Assembly: GCA_900319525.1 (NCBI GenBank)
Contig: ONOU01000026.1
Span: 1 to 35,785 of the forward strand
Reading direction: 5' to 3'
Length of the DNA stretch: 35,785 nucleotides
Source: an uncultured Prevotellaceae bacterium
Lineage (GTDB): Bacteria; Bacteroidota; Bacteroidia; Bacteroidales; Muribaculaceae
Under the pieces are notes generated by a model. That model was not told the DNA's origin. It worked only from the letters and a program-made list of their open reading frames with translations, and searched no databases. Both the position numbers and the translations under genes were made by a program. Below, piece after piece: positions 1 to 8,351 of the stretch. Numbering within the stretch: the stretch's first letter is position 1; every line of letters starts with the position of its first letter.

Positions 1-3
1 GCA

Positions 4-27
4 CCGTAAAATTACATAATTTTACGG
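4..27. repeat. Perfect 11-bp inverted repeat
   Basis: CCGTAAAATTA (4-14) and TAATTTTACGG (17-27) are exact reverse complements separated by CA. The palindrome lies just before the terminator at 35-67. It could be a second 3' hairpin of the gene to the left of the window or a protein-binding palindrome. The sequence does not decide which. Confidence 0.6.
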
Positions 28-34
28 ATATGAC

Positions 35-67
35 AAAGCCTCCGCTTGGGAAAGTAGAGGCTTTTTT
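35..67 (+). terminator. Rho-independent terminator of a gene left of the window
   Basis: AAAGCCTC (35-42) pairs with GAGGCTTT (57-64), with a 14-nt loop, and the stem runs into a T tract at 62-67. The orientation fits a + strand gene ending before position 1. No coding sequence of that gene is visible in the window. Confidence 0.75.
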
Positions 68-345
68 CATTTTTGAGGTATGTTTTGCAACAGCCTCTGA
101 AGCCCCCCGCACTGCCGTCAACGCATCACAGGCCGCCACCTTGTAAAAGGCACAACCACGTCGATGTATTGCAAGCCTCTGGCTTGCACCCCCCGCACTG
201 TCAAGAAAGCGACAAGCGTTGCCATCGCTGTTTCAGCAATTTATCCTCGAGTTGTTGAGTGGTTCAGTCACATAAAAAACTTGAAATTCTTAATAAAAAA
301 ACACGTTTTTCTCTTAATTAAAGTTTATTTTTAAAATTTTTGTAG
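68..345. other. Non-coding leader region upstream of susC
   Basis: No convincing gene is visible. The left half (about 85-235) holds a degenerate repeated element: a CCCCCCGCACTG word occurs twice, and the 158-232 part has a second copy near 26018-26094. The right half (about 260-345) is very AT-rich and leads into the susC promoter. A 61-codon open frame at 73-258 lies over the repeat and is composed like non-coding DNA, so it was not called. Confidence 0.5.
158..232 (+). repeat. REP-like dispersed element, copy 1
   Basis: A stretch of about 75 bp matches the reverse complement of 26018-26094 at close to 88% by eye. Its core is a perfect palindrome, GCAAGCC-TCT-GGCTTGC (171-187), followed by a C-rich run and a GACAAGCG word. 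Both copies are intergenic. A truncated, degenerate version of the same unit lies just upstream at about 85-125. Confidence 0.75.
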
Positions 346-353
346 TAATTTTG
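346..353 (+). promoter_or_regulatory. Putative promoter (-7 box) of the susC-susD operon
   Basis: TAATTTTG matches the Bacteroidetes -7 consensus TAnnTTTG within an AT-rich tract. No good -33 TTTG is seen 19-21 bp upstream. Transcription would start near 360, giving an untranslated leader of roughly 110 nt before the ATG at 472. Confidence 0.45.
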
Positions 354-471
354 TAAAATTTTATTTTTAAGGACATGCAACTTGTGGCACACTTACACCC
401 CGATCCACCCACATTATGACCTTGATATTTAATTTATTTTAATATAAACATTTAAACTAAACTTGACGTGT

Positions 472-3400
472 ATGAAAAAATTCTCGTTACTGCTTTTGAG
501 TCTGCTGCTGACATGCTCAGCGGCACTCGCGCAGGTCACTGTCACAGGTACTGTTGTACAGGCCAGTGACAACGAACCTGTCATCGGTGCGACAGTCACC
601 GTTGTAGGCACAAAGACGGTTACCGCCACCGACCTCGATGGCCGTTTCACCGTGACCGTGCCCAATTCAAACAGTCAACTGCACATTACCTACATCGGCA
701 TGACGCCCACAACCGTCAAGGCCTCGAATGGCATGGTTGTAGAGCTCTACAGCAACACCCAGGACCTGGACGAGGTTGTGGTAGTTGCCTATGGTACAGC
801 CAAGAAGAGTGAGCTCACCGGTGCCGTGTCACAGGTAACCGCACAGCAGATCGATGCACGCCCCGTGACCAGTGTCACCTCGGCACTCGAGGGCACCACG
901 ACCGGTCTGGTGGTCAACTCGACCTACGGCCAGCCCGGTAGCGGTGCATCGGTCCGCATTCGCGGTTTCACTTCGATCAACGGTGACAACAGCCCCATGT
1001 ATGTCATCGATGGTGTACCCTTCAGCGGCAACATCAGCGACTTGAACAGCGCCGATATCGAGAGCATCACCGTGTTGAAGGATGCTACCTCGTCGGCCCT
1101 GTACGGTAACCGCGCCGGTAACGGTGTCATCATGATCAACACCAAGAAGGGTCGCAACGACAAGGCCCGCATCAACGCATCAATCATGATGGGTACCTAC
1201 AACCGCGGTATTCCCGAGTATGACCGCATGGATGCCCGCCAGTGGATGAACGCCATGATGCAGAGCTACGTGCGTGAGATCCACACTGCCGGCAACTCTG
1301 GCGAGAACACCGACGGCACGCCCAAGGTCATGAGTTGGGCTGATGCGATGGGCAAAGCCAATCAGGAAATCATCGGTTCCTATCTGCACTACAACATTTT
1401 TGACCAGCCCAGCGACAATCTGTTCAATGGCTACAAGCTCAGGGATGATGCTAACATCAAGAGCGAAATCGCCGGTGACCTTGACTGGTTCAAGGCCGCT
1501 ATCCGCAGCGGTTTCCGCCAGGAGTACAACCTCAGCGGCGATGGTGGTTCCAAGACTGCCAACTACTACCTGGGCGTGGGTTACACCAAGGAGGACGGTT
1601 ACACCAAGGAGTCGGGCTTCGAACGCATCAGTGGCCGTGCCCGCGTCAACCTGGAGCCCAAGACCTGGTTCAAGGCAGGTTTGAACCTGTCTGGTTCTCA
1701 CCAGCTCACCCGCTTCCACAGCGATAGCGAGAGCAGCTACAAGAACGCCTTCAGCTACTGCCGCAACATCGCACCCATCTATCCTGTTTATCAGCACGAC
1801 CTGGCGTCACCTAACGGTGCCTACGTACTGGACGAGGAGGGCAACAAGATCTATGACAGCGGTGAAGACAATGGACGTCCCCAGTACTCGGGCCGCCACT
1901 ACCTGTGGGAGATCGAGTTGGATACCGACAAGACCTACCGCAACACCCTCAATGGTCAAGGCAATGTCAGCTTCGTGCTGCCTTATGGCTTTGACATTAC
2001 CCTGAATGCCGACCTGAATGTGCGCAACGCCGAGAACCGCACTTACAACAACGCCATTATCGGTGACGGTATGGGTAACAATGCCCGCACCAAGCGCAGC
2101 ATCACACGCTATAAGAACTTCACCCTCCAGCAACTGTTGAACTGGAACCAGACCTATGCCGACCGTCACGCCTTTGTGGTACTGCTCGGCCACGAGAGCT
2201 ACTACTACAAGTACAACTACCTGTATGGCTACAAGGCCAATCAGTCGCTGAGCGGCCTCATCGACATGGTCAACTTCTCGGATATTCAGAACCTGTATGA
2301 CTACGAGGATAATGACCGCAAGGAGAGCTACCTGGGCCGTTTGCGCTACGTCTATGACAACAAGTACTCTCTTGAGGGCACCTTCCGTCGCGACGGTAGC
2401 TCACGCTTCCACAAGGACCATCGCTGGGGCAACTTCTACAGCATCGGTGCGAGCTGGATCCTGAGCCGTGAAGAGTTCATCCGCAAGTATGACTGGATCA
2501 ACAACCTCAAGTTCCGTATCGCCTATGGTGAGGCTGCTAACGACCTTTCGGCCGGTTATTACAGCTACATGTCCCTGTATGACATCACCGTCAATGGTGG
2601 CATGGGCGCTCTGGTGAAGACCCAGTTGACCAACGAGAACCTGACATGGGAGTCGGTTAGGAACCTGAGTGTTGGTCTTGAAGGCCGTCTGTACAACCGC
2701 CTGAACTTCAGCATCGAATACTTCCTCAAGGGCTCGCATGACCTGATCTTCGGCCTTAACCAGCCACTGTCGGCCGGTGCCACCAGCACCAGCAGCGCCG
2801 TGTCACAGGTACAGGTCAACATCGGTAACATGATGAACCAAGGTTTTGAGCTCTCGGCCGACGCCGACATTGTAAAGACCACCGACTTCCGCTTGAACAT
2901 GGGCTTGAACCTGACTTACCTCAAGAACAAGATCACCAAGATGCCGGACATCTACAATGTGAGCGACGAGAAGGATGAGTACAATGCCGGTATGCAGAGC
3001 GGCCAGTACAACTACCGCAAGGGTCACTCGATGTATGAGTTCTACACCTATACCTATAAGGGCATCGATGATATGACTGGTAGGGCGCTCTACACCTTCA
3101 ACGATCATGACTTCTATGTTCCCGGTATGCTGAAAGACGGCGAGGACATCTCCAAACGTGAGGCTATCCCCACAGGAGAGTATGTTGTCATCGACGGTGT
3201 GCCCTACGTTTACAAGCCTGCCACCTATGGCAAGCGCGAGTGGCACGGGTCGGCAGTACCCAAGTTCTATGGTAGCTTCAATCCCACGATTGACTTCAAG
3301 AACTTCACCTTGAGCGGCATCTTCACCTTCCAGCTGGGCGGCAAGTGTATCGACTGGACCTACCAGAGCCTGACCTCGATGGGCGGCACTCCCAGTGCCA

Positions 3401-3837
3401 TCCATGCCGACATGACCAAGGCCTGGACCAAGGACCTCGATGGCACCGCCGTCACCTACACCGATGATCAGATCAAGGCCATGACCGTGGGTGAAGGCGA
3501 CGACAGCTACGTGAACTATCCCGCCAACCGTCTTGATCCCAAGGGCACGCCCGCTGTTTACTCGGGTGACAACAGCTACAACAGCGCCACCAGCGACCGC
3601 TACATCACCTCGTCTAACTACTTCATTGTTAAGAACATCGGCCTCAGCTACCGCCTGCCGAACTTCATCTTGAACAAGATCGGTTTCACCAACATCTCGC
3701 TCACGGCCACCGTCGAGAACCTGTACACCAAGACCGCCCGCAAGGGTATGAATGCCCAGCAGAACTTCAGCGGTTATGTGGGTGATTACATGGTAACCCC
3801 GCGCGTGTTCTCGTTCGGTGTGAAATTCGGTTTCTAA
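472..3837 (+). CDS. SusC/RagA-family TonB-linked outer-membrane transporter
   Basis: Outer-membrane barrel that, with its SusD partner, imports oligomers (usually glycans, sometimes peptides) using TonB energy. The 1121-residue product starts at ATG 472 with a clear signal peptide ending at about residue 21. An in-frame TTG three codons upstream (463) is less likely. A carboxypeptidase-D-regulatory-like beta-sandwich spans about residues 22-95, a TonB-box-like segment DEVVVVAYG follows near 100, and the plug (GxxxxVRIRG and YVIDGVP motifs) spans about 110-230. The rest is barrel, ending in an aromatic Phe (KFGF). There is no STN domain, so this copy should not signal to an anti-sigma factor. 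susD follows after 34 bp. No glycoside hydrolase, sensor or sigma gene is adjacent, so the substrate cannot be read from context. The family assignment is very secure. Confidence 0.96.
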   Translation: MKKFSLLLLSLLLTCSAALAQVTVTGTVVQASDNEPVIGATVTVVGTKTVTATDLDGRFTVTVPNSNSQLHITYIGMTPTTVKASNGMVVELYSNTQDLDEVVVVAYGTAKKSELTGAVSQVTAQQIDARPVTSVTSALEGTTTGLVVNSTYGQPGSGASVRIRGFTSINGDNSPMYVIDGVPFSGNISDLNSADIESITVLKDATSSALYGNRAGNGVIMINTKKGRNDKARINASIMMGTYNRGIPEYDRMDARQWMNAMMQSYVREIHTAGNSGENTDGTPKVMSWADAMGKANQEIIGSYLHYNIFDQPSDNLFNGYKLRDDANIKSEIAGDLDWFKAAIRSGFRQEYNLSGDGGSKTANYYLGVGYTKEDGYTKESGFERISGRARVNLEPKTWFKAGLNLSGSHQLTRFHSDSESSYKNAFSYCRNIAPIYPVYQHDLASPNGAYVLDEEGNKIYDSGEDNGRPQYSGRHYLWEIELDTDKTYRNTLNGQGNVSFVLPYGFDITLNADLNVRNAENRTYNNAIIGDGMGNNARTKRSITRYKNFTLQQLLNWNQTYADRHAFVVLLGHESYYYKYNYLYGYKANQSLSGLIDMVNFSDIQNLYDYEDNDRKESYLGRLRYVYDNKYSLEGTFRRDGSSRFHKDHRWGNFYSIGASWILSREEFIRKYDWINNLKFRIAYGEAANDLSAGYYSYMSLYDITVNGGMGALVKTQLTNENLTWESVRNLSVGLEGRLYNRLNFSIEYFLKGSHDLIFGLNQPLSAGATSTSSAVSQVQVNIGNMMNQGFELSADADIVKTTDFRLNMGLNLTYLKNKITKMPDIYNVSDEKDEYNAGMQSGQYNYRKGHSMYEFYTYTYKGIDDMTGRALYTFNDHDFYVPGMLKDGEDISKREAIPTGEYVVIDGVPYVYKPATYGKREWHGSAVPKFYGSFNPTIDFKNFTLSGIFTFQLGGKCIDWTYQSLTSMGGTPSAIHADMTKAWTKDLDGTAVTYTDDQIKAMTVGEGDDSYVNYPANRLDPKGTPAVYSGDNSYNSATSDRYITSSNYFIVKNIGLSYRLPNFILNKIGFTNISLTATVENLYTKTARKGMNAQQNFSGYVGDYMVTPRVFSFGVKFGF

Positions 3838-3871
3838 TCAACAATCGTTACATTATTAAATTGAATACATT

Positions 3872-5437
3872 ATGAAAATTTTCAAATATATACTGATTGC
3901 AGGTGTAGTTGCTCTCGGACTGTCATCGTGCTCTAAAGACTATCTGAAGACCGGACCGACCGCCGAGACAGGTACGACGACCGTATTCGAGAACACCGAT
4001 AACGTCAAGCTGGCCGTCAATGGCTGCGCCCGCGTGATGATGAACCAGTACCTGAGCACACAGGGTATGTGCGGCGAGGGTTGTATCAAGATGTGGTACG
4101 GCAACTATCCCGGCCAGGACTTCTACGTGAACCTGCCAGGTTGGGCATCGCTCATCAACCAAAATGTGCACGACACCCCCAACAGCCTGTACACCTACTA
4201 TCCCTGGTTCTACTACTACAAGCTCATCAGCAACGCCAACAGTATCGTCCTGCACGTTGACGAGGCCGAGGGCGTTGAGGCCGACAAGCAGTTCCTCAAG
4301 GCGCAGGGTCTCACCTTCCGTGCCTATGCCTACATGATGCTGGCCCAGATCTACTGCAAGCGCTGGGTGGACAGTGACAACGGCACCTGCCCGGGTCTTG
4401 TGCTCCGTCTGGACGAGAGCGTGGGTGACCTGCCGCTGACTTCACTGGCCGATGCTTATGCCCAGATCTATGCCGACCTCGACGAGGCCATTAACCTCTA
4501 TCAGTCCTCAGGCCGTCACCGTGCTGCCGACGAGTTCTTCCTGCCCGACATCGAGGTAGCTTATGCCACCTATGCCCGTGCAGCCCTCAACCGCTGCGAC
4601 TGGAGCAACGCTTCCAAGTATGCCAAGCTGGCCCGCCAGGGTCACGACCTGATGACCAACAGCCAGTTGCTGAGCGACGGTTTCTGCACCCACAACAGCG
4701 AGTGGATCTGGGGTGGCTACAGCGCTACCGACCAGACGCTGTACTACTACAGCTACCATGCTTACATTGCCTATAACAGCAATGCCGGTAACGTGCGCAA
4801 CTATCCCAAGTGCATCAGCAGGGAATTATTCAATCAGATTCCCGCAAGCGACATCCGTCGTCAGTGGTGGCTCGATCCCACAGGTTACACCTACACCACC
4901 ACGACTGGTGTGGCAGCCAACAGCACCCAACTGGCTAAGGATACCCGTGCCAGTCATCCCGACATCTTGAGCAATGCTACGATTTATGCCTACATGCAGT
5001 TCAAGGTACGTTGCAACGACACCCCCGGTGTGGGTGAGCTGAACAACTTCCGCTCCAGCGAGATGCTGCTTATCGAGGCCGAGGCCGAGTATATGCTGGG
5101 TAACACCAGCGGTGCACAGGCTGCTCTCGTTGCCCTGAACAAGACTTCGGGCCGCGATCCCGAGTACAGCTGCAACAAGACGGGCGCCGACCTGCTCAAC
5201 GAGATCAAGCTCTATCGCCGCATCGAGCTGTGGGGCGAAGGCTTCGATTGGTTTGACCTCAAGCGCTGGAAAGACACCCTCGTCCGTCATACCTATGAGG
5301 ATGGCGGCAACTTCCTGACCACGCTGGCAGTGACCATCACCCCCGAGGAGAAGAACGAGTGGCGTTACATGATCCCCACCCGCGAGACCGACTACAACAA
5401 GGCCGTGCGCGACGGTGTCATCACCCCCGCCGAGTAA
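3872..5437 (+). CDS. SusD/RagB-family surface nutrient-binding lipoprotein
   Basis: The lid-like partner of the SusC channel, which binds substrate at the cell surface. The 521-residue product has a lipoprotein signal peptide with lipobox LSSC, lipidated at Cys20. The residues after it, SKD, resemble the Bacteroidetes surface-export signal of Ser/Lys followed by an acidic residue. TPR-like helices follow, and the C-terminal motif RIELWGEGFDWFDLKRW (near residues 450-466) is the family signature. The gene lies 34 bp downstream of susC and is almost certainly co-transcribed with it. A strong hairpin closes the operon at 5494-5529. Ligand specificity is unknown because no enzyme is encoded nearby. 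Confidence 0.95.
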   Translation: MKIFKYILIAGVVALGLSSCSKDYLKTGPTAETGTTTVFENTDNVKLAVNGCARVMMNQYLSTQGMCGEGCIKMWYGNYPGQDFYVNLPGWASLINQNVHDTPNSLYTYYPWFYYYKLISNANSIVLHVDEAEGVEADKQFLKAQGLTFRAYAYMMLAQIYCKRWVDSDNGTCPGLVLRLDESVGDLPLTSLADAYAQIYADLDEAINLYQSSGRHRAADEFFLPDIEVAYATYARAALNRCDWSNASKYAKLARQGHDLMTNSQLLSDGFCTHNSEWIWGGYSATDQTLYYYSYHAYIAYNSNAGNVRNYPKCISRELFNQIPASDIRRQWWLDPTGYTYTTTTGVAANSTQLAKDTRASHPDILSNATIYAYMQFKVRCNDTPGVGELNNFRSSEMLLIEAEAEYMLGNTSGAQAALVALNKTSGRDPEYSCNKTGADLLNEIKLYRRIELWGEGFDWFDLKRWKDTLVRHTYEDGGNFLTTLAVTITPEEKNEWRYMIPTRETDYNKAVRDGVITPAE

Positions 5438-5493
5438 CCCTCTTTATTTCAGACAACAGCAACAACCTGTTGACAACTGAAACAACCTGACCA

Positions 5494-5534
5494 AATTAGT
5501 GCCGACGCCTCACCGCGCCGGCACTAATTCTTTA
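5494..5534 (+). terminator. Terminator of the susC-susD operon
   Basis: AATTAGTGCCG (5494-5504) and CGGCACTAATT (5519-5529) form a perfect 11-bp stem with a 14-nt loop, followed by CTTTAA. The T tract is short, but the stem is strong and the site is 56 bp after the susD stop. Confidence 0.7.
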
Positions 5535-5585
5535 ACGGCCATTCGGTACAGGATTGAAAAAAACAATAGTGTCCGGTAAAGCCCT

Positions 5586-5800
5586 GTTAGGGGCGCTCAG
5601 GGCATAGGCAGGGGTGTAGTGAGGCGAAGCCGAGCGCAACCCCTGCAGTAGTAAACCGCACTAGTCTTAGCCCCATCGGGGCGGCAGTAAAACCTTGACG
5701 CACAGAGTGTCGCCCCTAATGGGGCTATTGCTCATGTATGGTACTTATTTACAGGAGTTCCGCTTCGCTACACTCCTGCCTATGACCTGACAGCCCTACG
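5586..5800. repeat. MITE-like nested inverted-repeat element
   Basis: Outer arms: CATAGGCAGGGGTGTAG (5603-5619) and CTACACTCCTGCCTATG (5768-5784) pair at 16 of 17 bases. The similarity extends outward, with gaps, through about 15 more bases on each side. Inner arms: AGCCCCATCGGGGCG (5669-5683) and CGCCCCTAATGGGGCT (5711-5726) also pair. No open frame inside looks real. The structure resembles a non-autonomous mobile element or a REP-type element in the gap between the Sus operon and the peptidase. I see no clear target-site duplication. Confidence 0.6.
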
Positions 5801-5917
5801 GGATTAAAAAGTAAGTTCCACATGCGAAAACATCGTTAATATAATGAAAATCATCCACTTATTATTCTTGCTTGATTATTTACAGAACAGTAATGGCATT
5901 CTTTGATGATAATATTG

Positions 5918-5926
5918 TAACTTTGC
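5918..5926 (+). promoter_or_regulatory. Putative promoter (-7 box) of the aminopeptidase P gene
   Basis: TAACTTTGC fits the Bacteroidetes -7 consensus and lies 44 bp before the ATG at 5970. Transcription would begin near 5933. No -33 box at the usual distance is evident. Confidence 0.55.
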
Positions 5927-5969
5927 AGGTCATTAATTTGAAATCTAACGACAAAATATCTATAGTACA

Positions 5970-7751
5970 ATGAGTAGAGAGACGTTTTCTCATCTTGAGG
6001 CGCTGCGTGAGGAGATGCGCCGCGTGAATGTGGATGCCGTGATCATTCCCGGCACCGATCCGCATCAGAGTGAATACATCTGTGACCACTGGAAGTTCCG
6101 CGACTGGGTCAGTGGCTTCACTGGCAGTAACGGCACGGCTGTGGTCACCCTCGACCAAGCGGCCCTGTGGACCGACTCGCGCTATTTCCTGCAGGCCGAA
6201 ATCGAGCTGGAGGACAGCGGCTTCGTTATGATGAAGGAGAATATGGGCAATGATCCCACCATCCACGAGTGGCTCCAGCAAGTGCTGGAAGAGGACTCGG
6301 TCATCGCCATCGACGGCATGCTCTATAACGCGCAGGAGGCCAACAGGCTGGAACGCTTCTGTGGTGAGAACGGCTTCATGCTCGTCACTGAGTTCCATCC
6401 TGCCGAAAGAGTCTGGACCGACCGTCCTGCCCGTCCCAGCGAGCCAGCCTACGTACACGATGTTCAATATGCCGGCGAAGAAGCTGCCGACAAACTCGAG
6501 CGCCTGTTGCAGATACTGGAAGGCAACGATGCCACAGCCATGCTGGTCACTGCTCTTGATGATATTGCCTGGCTGCTGAACCTGCGCGGCAATGACGTGG
6601 CTTTCACGCCCGTTGCCATTGCCTATGCCTACATTTCACGCAGCAACAGGGAACTGTTCATCGATGAGAACAAGGTTACCGACGAGGTGCGCCAGCATCT
6701 CAAAGCATGTGGTGTGAGGGTGCGTAACTATGACGACATTGTTCATTTCCTGGAGCGTGTGAGCGAGCACGAGGTCGTCCTCATCGACCCCAACCGCGTG
6801 AGTGACACCCTGGCCAACGCCCTGCAGTGCCAGAAGGTTTACTTCCGCTCGCCCATCACCGACCTGAAGTGCATCAAGAACGATGTGCAGATCGAGGGAT
6901 TCCGCCACGCCATGGAGCGCGACGGAGCCGCGTTGGTACGCCTGTTCAAGTGGATCGAGGAGACTGCCCCCAGCGGCACGATCAATGAGGTGGACGTCTG
7001 GAACAAGGGTATGGAATTCCGTGCCCAGCAAGACCTGTACCGCGAGGACAGCTTCGCCATGATTTGCGGCTACAAGGAGCATGGTGCCATCGTGCACTAT
7101 GAGGCTACCGACGAGAGTGCATCGACGCTGCACGGCGAGGGCATCCTGCTTGTGGATAGCGGTGCACAATACCTCGACGGCACTACCGACATCACCCGCA
7201 CCATCACCCTGGGCAACCCCACTGCCCAGGAGAAGCATGACTTTACCCTTGTGCTCAAGGGACACCTGGCCCTGCAACGCGCCAAGTTCCCCGTGGGCAC
7301 TACGGGCTGCCAACTCGACGTGCTGGCCCGCATGCCGCTCTGGCAAGAGGCGATGACCTATGGTCACGGCACGGGACACGGTGTGGGACACTTCCTGGGT
7401 TGTCATGAGGGGCCCCAGAGCATCCGCACCAATCTGGTTGACGTCAGGTTGCAGCCCGGCATGGTTACCAGCAACGAGCCTGGGCTCTACAAGACAGGCG
7501 AATATGGCATCCGCACCGAGAACCTGCTGCTCACTGTCGAGGCCGAGAAGACCGAGGAATTTGGCAACTTCCTGACCTTTGAGCCGCTGACGCTGTTCCC
7601 CTATGACCTGCAGCTTATTGACCGCACGATGCTCACCAGCGAGGAAGTGGCCCAGATCAACGACTACCACCGCATGGTGCGCGACCGCATCACCCCGCTG
7701 CTCAATGCTGACGAAGCTGCCTGGCTCGCCGCCAAGACCAAAGAAATTTAA
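5970..7751 (+). CDS. Xaa-Pro aminopeptidase (aminopeptidase P, M24 family)
   Basis: Cytoplasmic metallopeptidase that removes an N-terminal residue preceding proline. The 593-residue length and layout match the long, three-domain form (human XPNPEP1-like): two creatinase-N-type domains (about 1-300) followed by the pita-bread catalytic domain. Metal ligands can be placed: Asp396 in DSGAQY, Asp407 in GTTDITRT, a His in the GHGTGHGVGHFLGCHEGP segment, and Glu residues in NEPGLY and GIRTENL. There is no signal peptide. The start is ATG 5970, 44 bp after a good -7 box. The carbonic anhydrase-like gene begins 37 bp after its stop and is probably co-transcribed. Confidence 0.94.
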   Translation: MSRETFSHLEALREEMRRVNVDAVIIPGTDPHQSEYICDHWKFRDWVSGFTGSNGTAVVTLDQAALWTDSRYFLQAEIELEDSGFVMMKENMGNDPTIHEWLQQVLEEDSVIAIDGMLYNAQEANRLERFCGENGFMLVTEFHPAERVWTDRPARPSEPAYVHDVQYAGEEAADKLERLLQILEGNDATAMLVTALDDIAWLLNLRGNDVAFTPVAIAYAYISRSNRELFIDENKVTDEVRQHLKACGVRVRNYDDIVHFLERVSEHEVVLIDPNRVSDTLANALQCQKVYFRSPITDLKCIKNDVQIEGFRHAMERDGAALVRLFKWIEETAPSGTINEVDVWNKGMEFRAQQDLYREDSFAMICGYKEHGAIVHYEATDESASTLHGEGILLVDSGAQYLDGTTDITRTITLGNPTAQEKHDFTLVLKGHLALQRAKFPVGTTGCQLDVLARMPLWQEAMTYGHGTGHGVGHFLGCHEGPQSIRTNLVDVRLQPGMVTSNEPGLYKTGEYGIRTENLLLTVEAEKTEEFGNFLTFEPLTLFPYDLQLIDRTMLTSEEVAQINDYHRMVRDRITPLLNADEAAWLAAKTKEI

Positions 7752-7787
7752 AACCAAAAACTAACAACTAAGAACTAAAAACTAAAT
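7752..7787. repeat. AACTAA-type simple repeats between two genes
   Basis: The gap is built almost entirely of degenerate AACTAA units starting at the peptidase stop codon. The same vocabulary recurs, as its reverse complement, at 25968-26008 and again near 28834-28878. No terminator is visible, so the two flanking genes may be read through. Confidence 0.55.
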
Positions 7788-7788
7788 A

Positions 7789-8304
7789 ATGGCTATCATC
7801 AAGAAAGTTAGGGGCTATGAGCCCAAAATTGGAGAGAACTGTTTTCTGGCCGACAACGCCGTCGTTGTGGGCGATGTGACTATGGGCAACGATTGCAGCA
7901 TCTGGTTCAATGCCGTGCTGCGTGGCGATGTAAACACCATCACCATCGGCAACCGTGTCAACATCCAGGACAACAGCGTAATCCATACCCTGTACGAGAA
8001 ATCGGTCACCGAAATCGGCAACGACGTGTCCATCGGTCACAACGTGGTCGTGCATGGCGCCAAAATCGGCGACATGGCCCTCATCGGCATGGGCAGTGTC
8101 ATCCTGGACCATGCAGAAATCGGCGAGGGTGCTATCATCGCAGCCGGCAGCGTCGTGCTGGGTGGCACCAAGGTTGGCCCCCACGAGCTGTGGGCCGGCA
8201 GCCCGGCGAAGTTCAAGAAGATGGTCGATCCCAAGCAGGCCAGCGAAATCAACGTGAAAATCGCCAAGAATTATCTCATGTACTCCACCTGGTACGAGGA
8301 ATAA
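7789..8304 (+). CDS. Gamma-class carbonic anhydrase-like hexapeptide protein (YrdA/PaaY type)
   Basis: Left-handed beta-helix protein of 171 residues made of repeated hexapeptides ([LIV]-G-x4), such as IGNRVNIQDNS and IGDMALIGMG. The three zinc-ligand histidines of the gamma-carbonic anhydrase group are present at His66, His84 and His89 with the characteristic spacing. C-terminal GSPAKF and the following helix are typical of this clade. It is cytoplasmic, and homologues trimerise. Many relatives show little measurable carbonic anhydrase activity, so the substrate is uncertain; thioesterase or metal-storage roles have been suggested for relatives. It follows the peptidase by 37 bp and precedes the CotH gene by 47 bp. 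Confidence 0.9.
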   Translation: MAIIKKVRGYEPKIGENCFLADNAVVVGDVTMGNDCSIWFNAVLRGDVNTITIGNRVNIQDNSVIHTLYEKSVTEIGNDVSIGHNVVVHGAKIGDMALIGMGSVILDHAEIGEGAIIAAGSVVLGGTKVGPHELWAGSPAKFKKMVDPKQASEINVKIAKNYLMYSTWYEE

Positions 8305-8325
8305 CTATAGAAGCTATAGCTATAG
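8305..8325. repeat. CTATAG short repeats after the stop codon
   Basis: Three copies of the self-complementary hexamer CTATAG lie immediately after the carbonic anhydrase stop codon (CTATAG-aag-CTATAG-CTATAG). It is one of several simple repeats in this window that begin at or next to a stop codon. Confidence 0.5.
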
Positions 8326-8351
8326 AGAACTGAAACCAGCCAAAATTCAAG

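Noticed and set aside
73-258. 61-codon open frame in the left leader
   Set aside because: It overlaps the REP-like repeat, has a Pro/His/Cys-rich composition unlike the neighbouring proteins and no promoter or start context.
1180-1797. Open frame on the - strand inside susC, and similar ones at 1807-2193 and 2803-3405
   Set aside because: Shadow frames caused by codon bias of susC; no signal peptide, motif or promoter.
5586-5800. Insertion sequence or transposase remnant
   Set aside because: No open frame with transposase-like residues is present; only inverted repeats are visible, so it was listed as MITE-like.
6636-7757. Long (373-codon) open frame opposite the aminopeptidase P gene
   Set aside because: It is a mirror frame of a strongly biased gene; the product is repetitive in Val/Leu/His/Gly with no family pattern, while the other strand has intact M24 motifs.
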